Shown here piece by piece: positions 15,061 to 23,194 of a stretch of 25,716 bases of DNA. The notes under the pieces are model-generated. The model had not been told where the DNA came from and made no database searches. It saw nothing but the letters and a program-made list of their open reading frames with translations. This DNA is from an uncultured Acetatifactor sp. (GTDB lineage: Bacteria; Bacillota; Clostridia; Lachnospirales; Lachnospiraceae). The position numbers were made by a program, and so were the translations under genes. The stretch lies in contig CAJUTJ010000156.1 in assembly GCA_910589655.1 (NCBI GenBank), positions 1-25,716 of the forward strand, read 5' to 3'. The first letter of the stretch is position 1. Every line of letters begins with the position of its first letter.

Positions 15061-16270
15061 TGTGATTCTCTCCTTTCACCATAGCTTTCTGCTTTTTCAT
15101 CAGCTCTATAAATCTGTCAAACAAGTATCCGGAATCCTGAGGGCCGCAGCACGCCTCGGGGTGGAACTGTACGGTAAAGATGTCCTTTCCGGTGTAGGAC
15201 AGCCCTTCGTTGGTGCCGTCGTTTACATTGATAAACGCAGGCGCCGCCACCTTGGGATCCAGCTTGTCCGCATCCACCACATATCCGTGGTTTTGAGAGG
15301 AAATATACACCCTTCCCGTCTCCAAATCCTTCACCGGATGGTTCCCTCCTCTATGGCCGTATTTCATCTTATAGGTGTCGGCTCCGTTGGCAAGAGCCAT
15401 CAATTGATGCCCCAGACAGATTGCAAAAACGGGAATATCCGTTTGATACAGCTTTTTCAGCTCCTCTATAATAGTGACGCATTCCTTGGGATCCCCCGGG
15501 CCGTTGCTGAGCATAATGCCGTCCGGCCGGGCTTCGATGATTTCTTCCGCGGAAGTCCATGCGGGATAAACCGTCACCTCGCAGCCTCTGGATGACAGGG
15601 AATGGGCTATATTCTTCTTGGCTCCGAAGTCCATCAGCGCGACCCGTAAACCGATACCGTTTAATTCCTTTACCAGAGTGGGCTTAGGCTCCCTCTCCCC
15701 TCTCTCATACGCCGCCTTGTCAAAACGTGCGGAACCGGACAAAGGGCCGTTCTGGGACAGCTCCGTAACCCCTTGGAGCGTATATTTCTCCTTACAGGAA
15801 ACCCTTTCCACTACTTTGCCGGTGGTATATTCCTTTAATTTAATCCGAATCTGCCCGAAATCATAGTTTTCATTTGTGGTAATCATGCCGTTCATAGTTC
15901 CCTTCTCACGAAGGATTTTGGTTAAGGCACGGGTGTCAATGCCTGCGATACCGGGCACGTCGTTTTCTTCAAGAAACTGTTGAATGGTACAATTATTTCG
16001 AAAATTACTGGGAATACGGGAGAGCTCCCTTACAATGAAGCCGTCTGGCCAAGCTTTGATAGATTCCATGTCGTCTTTACAGATACCGTAGTTGCCGATT
16101 AGAGGATACGTCATACAGACTGCCTGTCCCGCGTAAGAGGGGTCGGTCAATACTTCGAGATATCCCGCCATGGATGTGTTAAATACAATTTCACTGATTA
16201 CTTCTCTGTGGGCGCCTATGTGAATGCCTTCAAACACAGTGCCGTCCTCCAAAATCAAAAAAGCCTTCAT
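15053..16270 (-). CDS. carA: Carbamoyl-phosphate synthase small chain (glutaminase)
   Basis: CarA hydrolyses glutamine and passes ammonia through a tunnel to CarB. The N-terminal half shows family motifs (FLILEDGTVFEG, MAGYLEVLTDPSYAGQ, GIAGIDTRALTKILREKGTMNG). The class I glutamine amidotransferase domain contains SNGPGDPKE, the nucleophile Cys285 in FAICLGHQLMALANG, and the His/Glu pair in VQFHPEACCGP. The ATG at 16270 is chosen because GGAG lies 8 bases upstream; a GTG eight codons earlier lacks a site. Length (405 aa) is a little above the usual 360-390. It is the first gene of a two-gene carAB operon with its own candidate promoter. Confidence 0.96.
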   Translation of the reverse strand: MKAFLILEDGTVFEGIHIGAHREVISEIVFNTSMAGYLEVLTDPSYAGQAVCMTYPLIGNYGICKDDMESIKAWPDGFIVRELSRIPSNFRNNCTIQQFLEENDVPGIAGIDTRALTKILREKGTMNGMITTNENYDFGQIRIKLKEYTTGKVVERVSCKEKYTLQGVTELSQNGPLSGSARFDKAAYERGEREPKPTLVKELNGIGLRVALMDFGAKKNIAHSLSSRGCEVTVYPAWTSAEEIIEARPDGIMLSNGPGDPKECVTIIEELKKLYQTDIPVFAICLGHQLMALANGADTYKMKYGHRGGNHPVKDLETGRVYISSQNHGYVVDADKLDPKVAAPAFINVNDGTNEGLSYTGKDIFTVQFHPEACCGPQDSGYLFDRFIELMKKQKAMVKGENHNA

Positions 16271-16319
16271 CCTCTCATCTCCATTCCTTAACACTTTTCA
16301 TACCATTCTGCCATGTGCC

Positions 16320-16385
16320 AAAAAACATCCGGCATGGATGGATTTGCAAAAACGCACACGGACAACCTTTGGACCGTTTCCGGTC
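16320..16385 (-). promoter_or_regulatory. carA leader with two small hairpins
   Basis: On the minus strand the leader has GACCG-GAAA-CGGTC (16372-16385), then CATCC-ATGCC-GGATG directly followed by six T (16320-16340). The second resembles a short intrinsic terminator, so the pair could act as an attenuator for carAB. I did not see the conserved PyrR-binding loop, and the stems are only 5 bp long. Confidence 0.35.
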
Positions 16386-16398
16386 TTGACTATGGACT

Positions 16399-16427
16399 AT
16401 TCTACCACAAAAAAAATAGACGGGCAA
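16399..16427 (-). promoter_or_regulatory. Candidate promoter of carAB
   Basis: On the minus strand TTGCCC (16422-16427) and TAGAAT (16399-16404) are separated by exactly 17 bases. The -35 box and spacer overlap the 3' half and T-run of the preceding gene's terminator, a compact arrangement. The implied leader is about 120 bases. Confidence 0.55.
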
Positions 16428-16446
16428 TAAGAAAACCCGTCTATTT
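16414..16446 (-). terminator. Terminator of the EAL-HDOD gene
   Basis: AAATAGACGGG and CCCGTCTATTT form an 11-bp stem with an 11-base loop. On the minus strand the stem runs into eight T. It lies about 50 bases after the stop at 16499. Confidence 0.85.
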
Positions 16447-16498
16447 GTATTCTTTTTATCATCTCATCTCCAGCGGAAAATCATTATATTCTCAGCCG

Positions 16499-17728
16499 TC
16501 AATTCTTACCGTACATCAGCTCCCTATACCATTTCAAGCTCTTTACATAACAGTCATTGATCACGGAGAGATCCACATCCGCGAGCAGCATCAAGCGTGT
16601 AACCTCCTGCCAGTTTGCATTTTCATACTGCATCATCAGATTCAGCACCTTCGCCAAATCCCCCTCCCCCTTCACCAGGGCATCGCTGACTTCACCGGTT
16701 ACCTTTACCATTTCCAGCGCTTCCTGCATGGGCTTCTCCAGAATAACATCCAGCACGGAAACCAATCCCATAAGGAACAGCTCCTCCTGCTTTGCCTGCA
16801 TATCGAAAGCCGCCGCCAAAGATTCCGCAAATTTAGCCCGGAGCAAGGAAAGCCTTGTAATCTCACTTGGCTTGTCGGAGTACATTTCCTTCACTACCGC
16901 CGTATTGATCCACTTTCTCAACTCCTTCTGTCCCAGCATAGCGGCAGCATGGCGGATGGTGGAGATGCCGGAATTTATAGTCATGCGGTTTACCATCTGC
17001 AATAAGGAGATGGTCAGCGCAGGATCGCGTCCGATAATTTCGGATACATCGGCCAGATCAAAGTTCTCGCTGTTTACGGAATTCATCAGGGCAATATAAT
17101 TTACCTTTAACGGAGAGATCTCATGATTACCCTTTGTGACAGGCACACGGTAGAAATCACCTTCATACAACTGATACCCGCCCACGGCTTTCAGCCTTTC
17201 AAAAGCACCCATATCACTGATATTGCCCGCAACCAGCTTTACATTGGGATAAAGCTTTCCGAAATAAATCTTAGCCTTATCAATGGCGATTTTCCGGTTG
17301 TTCAATAGCACATAATCCATGAGCTTTAGGACTTCGCCGTAATTTTCAAAGTCCGAAACGGGAAGCTTGCGGACGGCCAGCTTATATCCCATATTTTTCA
17401 GTTCCCGCAGGCGCTTCACATACATTTCCACAGGAGGAATGGTATTGTCAATCAAAAATACAATCCTGCCATGAGGAGCCTTGCACTGCTCCTGCACATC
17501 GGAAAAGATAGAGATATTGCTCACCGGAACAAATATCTCACTGTCTTCGGAAATTGTCTCAATCCCCATCTCTTCAATGAGCTCCAATCCGAAAACGGCA
17601 GCTGCCCCATCATTCTGCCTCGTTCCCTGCATCATTGGATCCAGAAAAAAGTTATCCTTCTGCGCGAAAATAGAATAGGCGCGGACAGCCATATTTTCGT
17701 CAAAAAGCGGTATTAAAGCTACTAACAT
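16499..17728 (-). CDS. EAL-HDOD hybrid signalling protein (YuxH type)
   Basis: The N-terminal half (about 1-200) resembles an EAL-type TIM barrel: LVALIPLFDENMAVRAYSIF opens it and GYQLYEGDFYRVP ends it. The catalytic EAL motif and metal ligands of active c-di-GMP phosphodiesterases are not apparent, so it is probably enzymatically dead. The C-terminal half (about 205-400) is an HDOD domain (LKVNYIALMNSVNSENFDLADVSEIIGRDPALTISLLQMVNR, then ISTIRHAAAMLGQKELRKWI), a signal-transduction module related to HD phosphohydrolases but usually lacking their catalytic residues. The start has GGGAG upstream. Length (409 aa) fits the family. In many bacteria such proteins act in regulatory networks; the specific target here is unknown. 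It lies between purL and carA, each with its own signals. Confidence 0.9.
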   Translation of the reverse strand: MLVALIPLFDENMAVRAYSIFAQKDNFFLDPMMQGTRQNDGAAAVFGLELIEEMGIETISEDSEIFVPVSNISIFSDVQEQCKAPHGRIVFLIDNTIPPVEMYVKRLRELKNMGYKLAVRKLPVSDFENYGEVLKLMDYVLLNNRKIAIDKAKIYFGKLYPNVKLVAGNISDMGAFERLKAVGGYQLYEGDFYRVPVTKGNHEISPLKVNYIALMNSVNSENFDLADVSEIIGRDPALTISLLQMVNRMTINSGISTIRHAAAMLGQKELRKWINTAVVKEMYSDKPSEITRLSLLRAKFAESLAAAFDMQAKQEELFLMGLVSVLDVILEKPMQEALEMVKVTGEVSDALVKGEGDLAKVLNLMMQYENANWQEVTRLMLLADVDLSVINDCYVKSLKWYRELMYGKN

Positions 17729-17769
17729 ATCTATTCTCCCTTCTAATTATCCATATTCGGAGGCAGCCC

Positions 17770-17849
17770 CCTATATCCGCAAGCTTCACGGATTGTTAAA
17801 TTGCGCTCCGGCGCTTGGCGTACCTGACATGATATGCGGAGGATATAGG
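17770..17849. repeat. Long imperfect inverted repeat between purL and the EAL-HDOD gene
   Basis: CCTATATCCGCA (17770-17781) pairs with TGCGGAGGATATAGG (17835-17849) apart from a small bulge. A GCGC-TCCG-GCGC hairpin lies in the loop. There is no T-run, so it may serve as a processing or leader structure rather than a normal terminator. Confidence 0.5.
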
Positions 17850-17875
17850 AATGCGCCTCGAAATAGAACCGTTTA

Positions 17876-20800
17876 TTATTTAAAATATTCTACGCCGGAT
17901 TCAAAAATCAGGATATCCTGTTCCCCATATATATTCATCGCAACGGCGGTATCACGTCTCTCGGAGTGAGCCATCTTGCCCAGACAACGTCCGTCGGGAG
18001 AAGTGATGCCCTCAATGGCACAGTATGAACCGTTAATATTGTACTCTTCATCCATGGACACATTTCCGTTCCGGTCACAGTACTGAGTAGCCGCCTGCCC
18101 GTTGGCAAACAGCCGGTCCAGCCACTCCTTAGGCGCTACGAAACGTCCCTCTCCATGAGAAGCAGGATTGCAGTACACCTTTCCCAGCTCCGCTTTCCGC
18201 AGCCAAGGAGATTTATCGGATACCACCTTCGTATAAACCATCTTGGAAATATGTCTGTTAATGGTGTTAAAGGTCAGTGTGGGAGAATCCTCCTTCTGTC
18301 CCACAATATCTCCGTAAGGCACCAGTCCCAGCTTAATCAGCGCCTGAAATCCGTTACAGATTCCCAGTGCCAGACCGTCCCTCTCATTCAGCAGCTTCAT
18401 AACCGCCTCTTTCAGCTTCGCGTTCTGAAAAGCGGTGGCAAAAAACTTCGCGCTTCCGTCCGGCTCGTCACCTGCCGAGAACCCGCCGGGGAACATAATA
18501 ATCTGGGCCTGTCCTATGGCCTTTTCAAATTCCTCCACGGAAGCCCTGATGTCCTCCTCGTTGCGATTGCGGAACACCCTTGTGACAACATCGGCTCCTG
18601 CGCGTTCAAACGCCTTCGCGCTGTCATACTCACAGTTGGTTCCGGGGAATACGGGGATAAACACCGTGGGCTTGGCCGTTTTATTTTTACATACATATAT
18701 GCTCTCGGCTTTGTAAAGCTTGCTTTCCACGGGAGCAGTCTCCAAAACCGCCTTTGTGGGGAATACCTTCTCCAGTCTGGATGTCCACGCGGCAAGCGCC
18801 TCTTCCATAGTAATAGTTACGTCTCCGTACACGAAAACCGGCTCCTCCGTCACCGTACCGATTACCCTCACATTATGCTCGGAAGCCGTCAGCACGGAAA
18901 GCTTTTCGGGAACCACTTCCACAAGAATGTCGCCCAGAGCATTTCCAAACAGCGTGTCCACGGACACATTATCCTCTATACGTACCCCCAGTTTATTACC
19001 GAACGCCATTTTTGATAACGCTGCCGCCGCGCCCTTTGCATCCAGAGCATATGCGGAAACCACTATTTTCTCCTGAATCAAATATTTGATAAAGCCGTAA
19101 AGCTCCGCCACATCCTCGTACATAGGAATATCAAAGGCATCCTTTTCTATCTTAAAGCGAACCAGCTTGTTTCCAGCCTTTTTCAGCTCGGGAGTGATGA
19201 GTTCACCCTGTTTCGCAATATCCACCGCAAAGGAAACCAATGTGGGAGGAACGTCAATATTATTGAAGGTTCCTGACATACTGTCTTTTCCGCCGATGGA
19301 AGGAAGCCCAAAGCCCATCTGCGCGTCATAAGCGCCCAGCAGTGCCGCAAAAGGCTGGCTCCAGCGTCCGGGGTCGGAGGTCATCCGGCGGAAATACTCT
19401 TGGAACGTAAAGCGGATTTTCTCAAAATCACCGCCGCAAGCCACAATTTTTGCCATGGACTCCGTCACCGCATATACGGCTCCATGGTAGGGGCTCCATG
19501 AGGACAAATAAGGGTCAAACCCGTAACTCATCATGGTGACGGTATCCGTCTTTCCCCGGAGCACGGGCAGCTTTGCCACCATAGCCTGAGTCTCCGTCAG
19601 CTGATGCTTTCCTCCATAGGGCATAAAGACACTTCCCGCACCGATGGAAGCGTCAAACATCTCCACCAGCCCCTTCTGGGAACACACATTCAGATCATTT
19701 AAAAGCGCCAGCCATGCGGCCTTAACCTCTCCTGCTTCCAGCTTTCCGCCCACTGCAGGCACCGCATACCGGTGAAAATAATTTTCTTTCTCGTCGGGAA
19801 TATCCACCTTCACGGCCGTTTCCTGATGAGCGCCGTTGGTATCCAAAAAGGCTCTCTTCAGATTTACGATGGTTTTACCCCTCCAGTTGAGAACCAGACG
19901 GGGATCCTCGGTCACTACGGCAACCGCCACCGCCTCCAGATTCTCCTCTGCGGCATACCCTAAAAATTTCTCCACGTCCTTAGGATCTACCACCACTGCC
20001 ATACGCTCCTGCGATTCGGAGATGGCAAGCTCCGTGCCGTCCAGACCGGCATATTTCTTGGGCACCTTGTCCAAATCTACCGTCAGGCCGTCGGCCAGTT
20101 CACCGATTGCCACGGACACGCCGCCTGCGCCGAAATCATTGCATTTCTTGATAATACGGCTTACTTCCTCCCGCCGGAACAGTCTCTGAATCTTACGTTC
20201 CGTGGGGGCATTTCCCTTCTGTACCTCGGCGCCGCAGGTCTCGATGGATTGTTCCGTATGCACTTTGGAGGAACCGGTAGCGCCGCCGCAGCCGTCGCGT
20301 CCGGTACGCCCTCCCAGCAAAATAATAATATCTCCGGGATCGGAAGTCTCACGGATCACGTTTTTTCTGGGAGCGGCACCCATAACGGCGCCGATCTCCA
20401 TTCTCTTCGCCACATAGTCGGGATGATAAATCTCTTTTACGAATCCGGTGGCGAGGCCGATCTGGTTTCCGTAGGAAGAATAACCGCTTGCCGCGCCCCG
20501 AACCAGTTTTTTCTGGGAGAGCTTTCCTTTTAATGTATCGGCCACGGGAACCGTAGGATCCGCCGCTCCGGTAACGCGCATAGCCTGATATACATAGCCT
20601 CTGCCGGAAAGAGGATCGCGGATAGCGCCGCCGAGACAGGTAGCCGCCCCGCCGAAGGGCTCGATTTCCGTGGGATGATTGTGCGTCTCGTTTTTAAAGA
20701 ACACCAGCCATTCCTCGGTCTCCTTGCGATCACCGTAATCCATCTCCACAGGCACCACCACGGAGCAGGCGTTGATCTCGTCGGATTCTTCCATATCCGC

Positions 20801-21673
20801 CAGCTTTCCGTCCTTCTTCAGCTTCCGCATGGCCATCAGCGCCAAATCCATCAGACAGACGAACTTATCCTTCCTGCCTGCAAAAATTTCTTCTCTGGTA
20901 TCCAGATAACTCTGATAAGTCGTTTCAATGGGGGAACGGTAAAATCCGTCACCGAACTCTACCTTTGTCAATTCCGTAGAGAAAGTGGTATGGCGGCAAT
21001 GGTCGGACCAATAAGTGTCCAGCACCCGGATTTCCGTCATGGAAGGATCCCGTTTTTCATCCTCCCGGAAATACTTTTGAATGTGTAAAAAGTCCTGAAA
21101 CGTCATAGCCAAAGAAAGAGACTCATACAGCTTTAAAAGTTCCCCCTCCTCCATATCGGAAAAGCCGTCCAGAACCTTGACATCATCGGGCTCTTCAAAA
21201 ACCGCCACCAACGTGTCGGGCTTCTCCAGCCCCGTCTCTCTGGAATCCACGGGATTGATACAATATGCTTTAATTCTGTCGAACTCTTCCTCCGTGATAT
21301 CTCCCAGAATCATATAGGTGACTGCGGTTCGGATGACAGGTTCCTCCGATTCCTTTAAAAACTGCACGCACTGTACGGCGGAATCCGCCCTCTGGTCGAA
21401 CTGCCCGGGCAGAAATTCTACGGAGAACACTCTGCCGCCCGCGGGCACTTCAATCTTCTCCTCATATAAAATGTCAACGGGAGGCTCGGAGAAAACGGTT
21501 CTGCACGCTTTTGCAAACACTTCGTCCGAAATGTTTTCCACGTCATAGCGGATAAACTCCCTAACTCCCTCCACATTGATTCCAAGATAATTCTTCAACT
21601 CTTCGTGGAGCTCCTTTGCCTTAACCGCAAAATCTTCCTTCTTCTCCACATAAATACGCCTTACATTTCCCAT
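17876..21673 (-). CDS. purL: Phosphoribosylformylglycinamidine synthase (single chain)
   Basis: This enzyme converts FGAR to FGAM with ATP and glutamine, the fourth step of purine synthesis. The 1265-residue product is the fused type, containing PurS-like, synthetase and glutaminase parts. The N-terminal region covers about 1-200. The synthetase motif THNHPTEIEPFGGAATCLGG begins near 328; a second AIR-synthetase half carries GGKDSMSGTF. The class I glutaminase has nucleophile Cys1106 in GICNGFQ, and His1236/Glu1238 in AHSE as the likely remaining catalytic residues. The ATG at 21673 is preferred to one 13 codons earlier because GGAGG lies 6-7 bases upstream. Length fits the clostridial single-chain form. 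No other purine gene and no purine riboswitch is in the window. Confidence 0.96.
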   Translation of the reverse strand: MGNVRRIYVEKKEDFAVKAKELHEELKNYLGINVEGVREFIRYDVENISDEVFAKACRTVFSEPPVDILYEEKIEVPAGGRVFSVEFLPGQFDQRADSAVQCVQFLKESEEPVIRTAVTYMILGDITEEEFDRIKAYCINPVDSRETGLEKPDTLVAVFEEPDDVKVLDGFSDMEEGELLKLYESLSLAMTFQDFLHIQKYFREDEKRDPSMTEIRVLDTYWSDHCRHTTFSTELTKVEFGDGFYRSPIETTYQSYLDTREEIFAGRKDKFVCLMDLALMAMRKLKKDGKLADMEESDEINACSVVVPVEMDYGDRKETEEWLVFFKNETHNHPTEIEPFGGAATCLGGAIRDPLSGRGYVYQAMRVTGAADPTVPVADTLKGKLSQKKLVRGAASGYSSYGNQIGLATGFVKEIYHPDYVAKRMEIGAVMGAAPRKNVIRETSDPGDIIILLGGRTGRDGCGGATGSSKVHTEQSIETCGAEVQKGNAPTERKIQRLFRREEVSRIIKKCNDFGAGGVSVAIGELADGLTVDLDKVPKKYAGLDGTELAISESQERMAVVVDPKDVEKFLGYAAEENLEAVAVAVVTEDPRLVLNWRGKTIVNLKRAFLDTNGAHQETAVKVDIPDEKENYFHRYAVPAVGGKLEAGEVKAAWLALLNDLNVCSQKGLVEMFDASIGAGSVFMPYGGKHQLTETQAMVAKLPVLRGKTDTVTMMSYGFDPYLSSWSPYHGAVYAVTESMAKIVACGGDFEKIRFTFQEYFRRMTSDPGRWSQPFAALLGAYDAQMGFGLPSIGGKDSMSGTFNNIDVPPTLVSFAVDIAKQGELITPELKKAGNKLVRFKIEKDAFDIPMYEDVAELYGFIKYLIQEKIVVSAYALDAKGAAAALSKMAFGNKLGVRIEDNVSVDTLFGNALGDILVEVVPEKLSVLTASEHNVRVIGTVTEEPVFVYGDVTITMEEALAAWTSRLEKVFPTKAVLETAPVESKLYKAESIYVCKNKTAKPTVFIPVFPGTNCEYDSAKAFERAGADVVTRVFRNRNEEDIRASVEEFEKAIGQAQIIMFPGGFSAGDEPDGSAKFFATAFQNAKLKEAVMKLLNERDGLALGICNGFQALIKLGLVPYGDIVGQKEDSPTLTFNTINRHISKMVYTKVVSDKSPWLRKAELGKVYCNPASHGEGRFVAPKEWLDRLFANGQAATQYCDRNGNVSMDEEYNINGSYCAIEGITSPDGRCLGKMAHSERRDTAVAMNIYGEQDILIFESGVEYFK

Positions 21674-21757
21674 ACTGCTCCTCCATGTGCCAATCTGGTC
21701 TACAAATTCCATTTGATTTCTATTGTTATCGTTTTAATATCTGCCGTCCGAAAACCG

Positions 21758-22345
21758 CTATGAAATTCCCACCCCCAGAGATTTTAATATGTATAAAATT
21801 TCCTTGTCCACGGTATCTGCCGTAATGCCGATGGTCTGTGCGGATATTTTCAGTCCTTCCAAAATAAACATGATATTGCGCGCCGTCCCCTTACAATCTT
21901 CGCAGTAAAATTCACCGCTGTCCACTCCTGCCTCAATCAGCTTTTCTATAATTTTCACGGCCTCCTCAAACTGCTTCCGCAGCACGTTTTCCTTTTTATT
22001 CGGCTGCGTCTCAAAATAGAATTCATAAATCGCCTGCGTCAAAGTATCTTCCTTGCGGAGAAGCTCCTTTTTCTGCTCTTGTAAAAAGAGAACCAAAATG
22101 TCGGCAGCCGTAGCGTCCTCCGTGATGCTGTCGGAAAACACGTCATCGGTTTCCTCGCTTTCCAGCTTCAAAACCTCCAGAAAAATCTGGCTGGTACTTT
22201 CAAAATAGAGATACAGACCCCCCCGGCTGATATCGCAGGCCTCCACAATATCCTTCATGGTGACTCTCTTAAAGCCCTTCTCCACAAATACTTTTCTGGC
22301 AGTCTCCAATATATATTTTCTCTTCTGTATTGATTTTTCGCCCAT
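21758..22345 (-). CDS. TetR/AcrR family transcriptional regulator
   Basis: The N-terminal 50 residues form a standard TetR DNA-binding domain: RKYILETARKVFVEKGFKRVTMKDIVEACDISRGGLYLYFESTSQIFLEVL. The C-terminal ligand/dimer domain (about 60-195) is not assignable to a subfamily. The ATG at 22345 is preferred because AGAGG lies just upstream; another ATG four codons earlier lacks a site. Length (195 aa) is typical. The unknown gene at 22382 ends 36 bases upstream on the same strand, so the two are probably one unit. purL starts 84 bases downstream with no terminator between. The regulated genes are unknown; the upstream partner is the best guess. Confidence 0.9.
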   Translation of the reverse strand: MGEKSIQKRKYILETARKVFVEKGFKRVTMKDIVEACDISRGGLYLYFESTSQIFLEVLKLESEETDDVFSDSITEDATAADILVLFLQEQKKELLRKEDTLTQAIYEFYFETQPNKKENVLRKQFEEAVKIIEKLIEAGVDSGEFYCEDCKGTARNIMFILEGLKISAQTIGITADTVDKEILYILKSLGVGIS

Positions 22346-22381
22346 ACAACCTCTCATTCTACCATACTGCGGCCGCCCACG

Positions 22382-22864
22382 TTATTCGATATCCGCGGGC
22401 TTGTCCCAGTACTCAATAATCTGCTGCATCTGCTTCAATATCAGATAAAAGATATTCTCCTGAAGCCCCTCGCTCCACAGCAGTCCTTTCGTCCTTCCGC
22501 CAAGCACATATTTGGAGAGAATACCTTTTAAAATATTCCAATCCCGGATTCCCGCACGAGTGATAATTTTCCGCTCGTCGTCATGTGTCTTTATACGATT
22601 TCTGGTATATGTATACGGATAATTGCGATCCATCAATGGCGAATTTCCTGCCTCTTTTACAAAACTCATCAAGTTAGAATCAAACACCGGAATGGCCATA
22701 GAATGTTCCGTAAACTCCGGACCCTTGTAAAAGGAATTTCCTGCTTTGCCTGCATTTTGCTCCAGCCATGGCAGATATTTCATCAAAGGACCTGCGGCCT
22801 CCTTATATTCTTCCATCAGCTTCTGTGTGTATTCCATGTTTTCTTCCATAATAACCAAAACCAT
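22382..22864 (-). CDS. Unknown soluble protein upstream of the TetR gene
   Basis: I recognise no named family. The protein is soluble, with an N-terminal helical segment (MEYTQKLMEEYKEAAGPLMKYLPWLEQNAG) and a conserved-looking middle (FYKGPEFTEHSMAIPVFDSNLMSFVKEA). Its basic, aromatic stretch RNYPYTYTRNRIKTHDDERKIITRAGIRDW precedes a helical C-terminus. The true start is uncertain: the ATG at 22864 has AAAGG only one base away, while the ATG at 22849 (155 aa) gives a natural MEEN beginning but a poorly spaced site. A longer in-frame ORF to 22984 runs into the dispersed element and is unlikely. It probably forms a transcription unit with the TetR regulator and may be its target or partner. Confidence 0.7.
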   Translation of the reverse strand: MVLVIMEENMEYTQKLMEEYKEAAGPLMKYLPWLEQNAGKAGNSFYKGPEFTEHSMAIPVFDSNLMSFVKEAGNSPLMDRNYPYTYTRNRIKTHDDERKIITRAGIRDWNILKGILSKYVLGGRTKGLLWSEGLQENIFYLILKQMQQIIEYWDKPADIE

Positions 22865-22891
22865 GCCTTTCCGATAATTTGTAAAAAACAA

Positions 22892-22944
22892 GTCACTGTC
22901 CGCTCGATACCGCCGCGGGGGGTTTTCACGCTGTTTTGACGTGC
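22892..22944 (-). repeat. Dispersed intergenic element, 3' part (copy 4)
   Basis: Read on the minus strand, this stretch aligns with about 8522-8575 (shared core GTGAAAACnCCnCGCGGnGG, then an ACAGTNAC ending). It includes a CACG/CGTG hairpin at 22927-22943 whose loop again contains AAAACA. The similarity continues weakly to about 22960. The remainder of the gap to 23194 is A/T-rich and holds a TATAAT and no gene I can see. Confidence 0.6.
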
Positions 22945-23093
22945 CAAATCCGCGGCAGCCATATATAGAGTCCTGCGGACTCATTGCATATATGCCGTAA
23001 AAGGAGTGAACAGCAGTAAAACTGACACATATGTATTTTTATTTTATCACATTTTTATTAAAAGTACAGTAGAAAATTGCACCCACTTTGTAG

Positions 23094-23099
23094 TATAAT
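23094..23099 (+). promoter_or_regulatory. TATAAT box upstream of the cNMP-binding protein gene
   Basis: A perfect -10 hexamer lies 95 bases before the ATG. No TTGACA-like box occurs 16-18 bases upstream, so it may need an activator. It is reported as a candidate only. Confidence 0.45.
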
Positions 23100-23194
23100 A
23101 AAAAACAGCAGTTCCATCTTTAAACATACAAAGACCTCTCCGCGGCGGAACTGTTGCAGAAAAAGCCGCGCTGTGGCAGAAATGAGATAGGAAA

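Noticed and set aside
13537..15084. 515-residue plus-strand ORF opposite carB
   Set aside because: It lies wholly over a well-conserved CarB reading frame and has no domain or start signal.
21674..21757. Purine riboswitch upstream of purL
   Set aside because: The 84-base gap lacks the paired three-way-junction shape and the conserved core; no T-run terminator follows.
22865..22984. N-terminal extension of the unknown protein upstream of TetR
   Set aside because: This part overlaps the dispersed element, has unusual composition and lacks a start signal.
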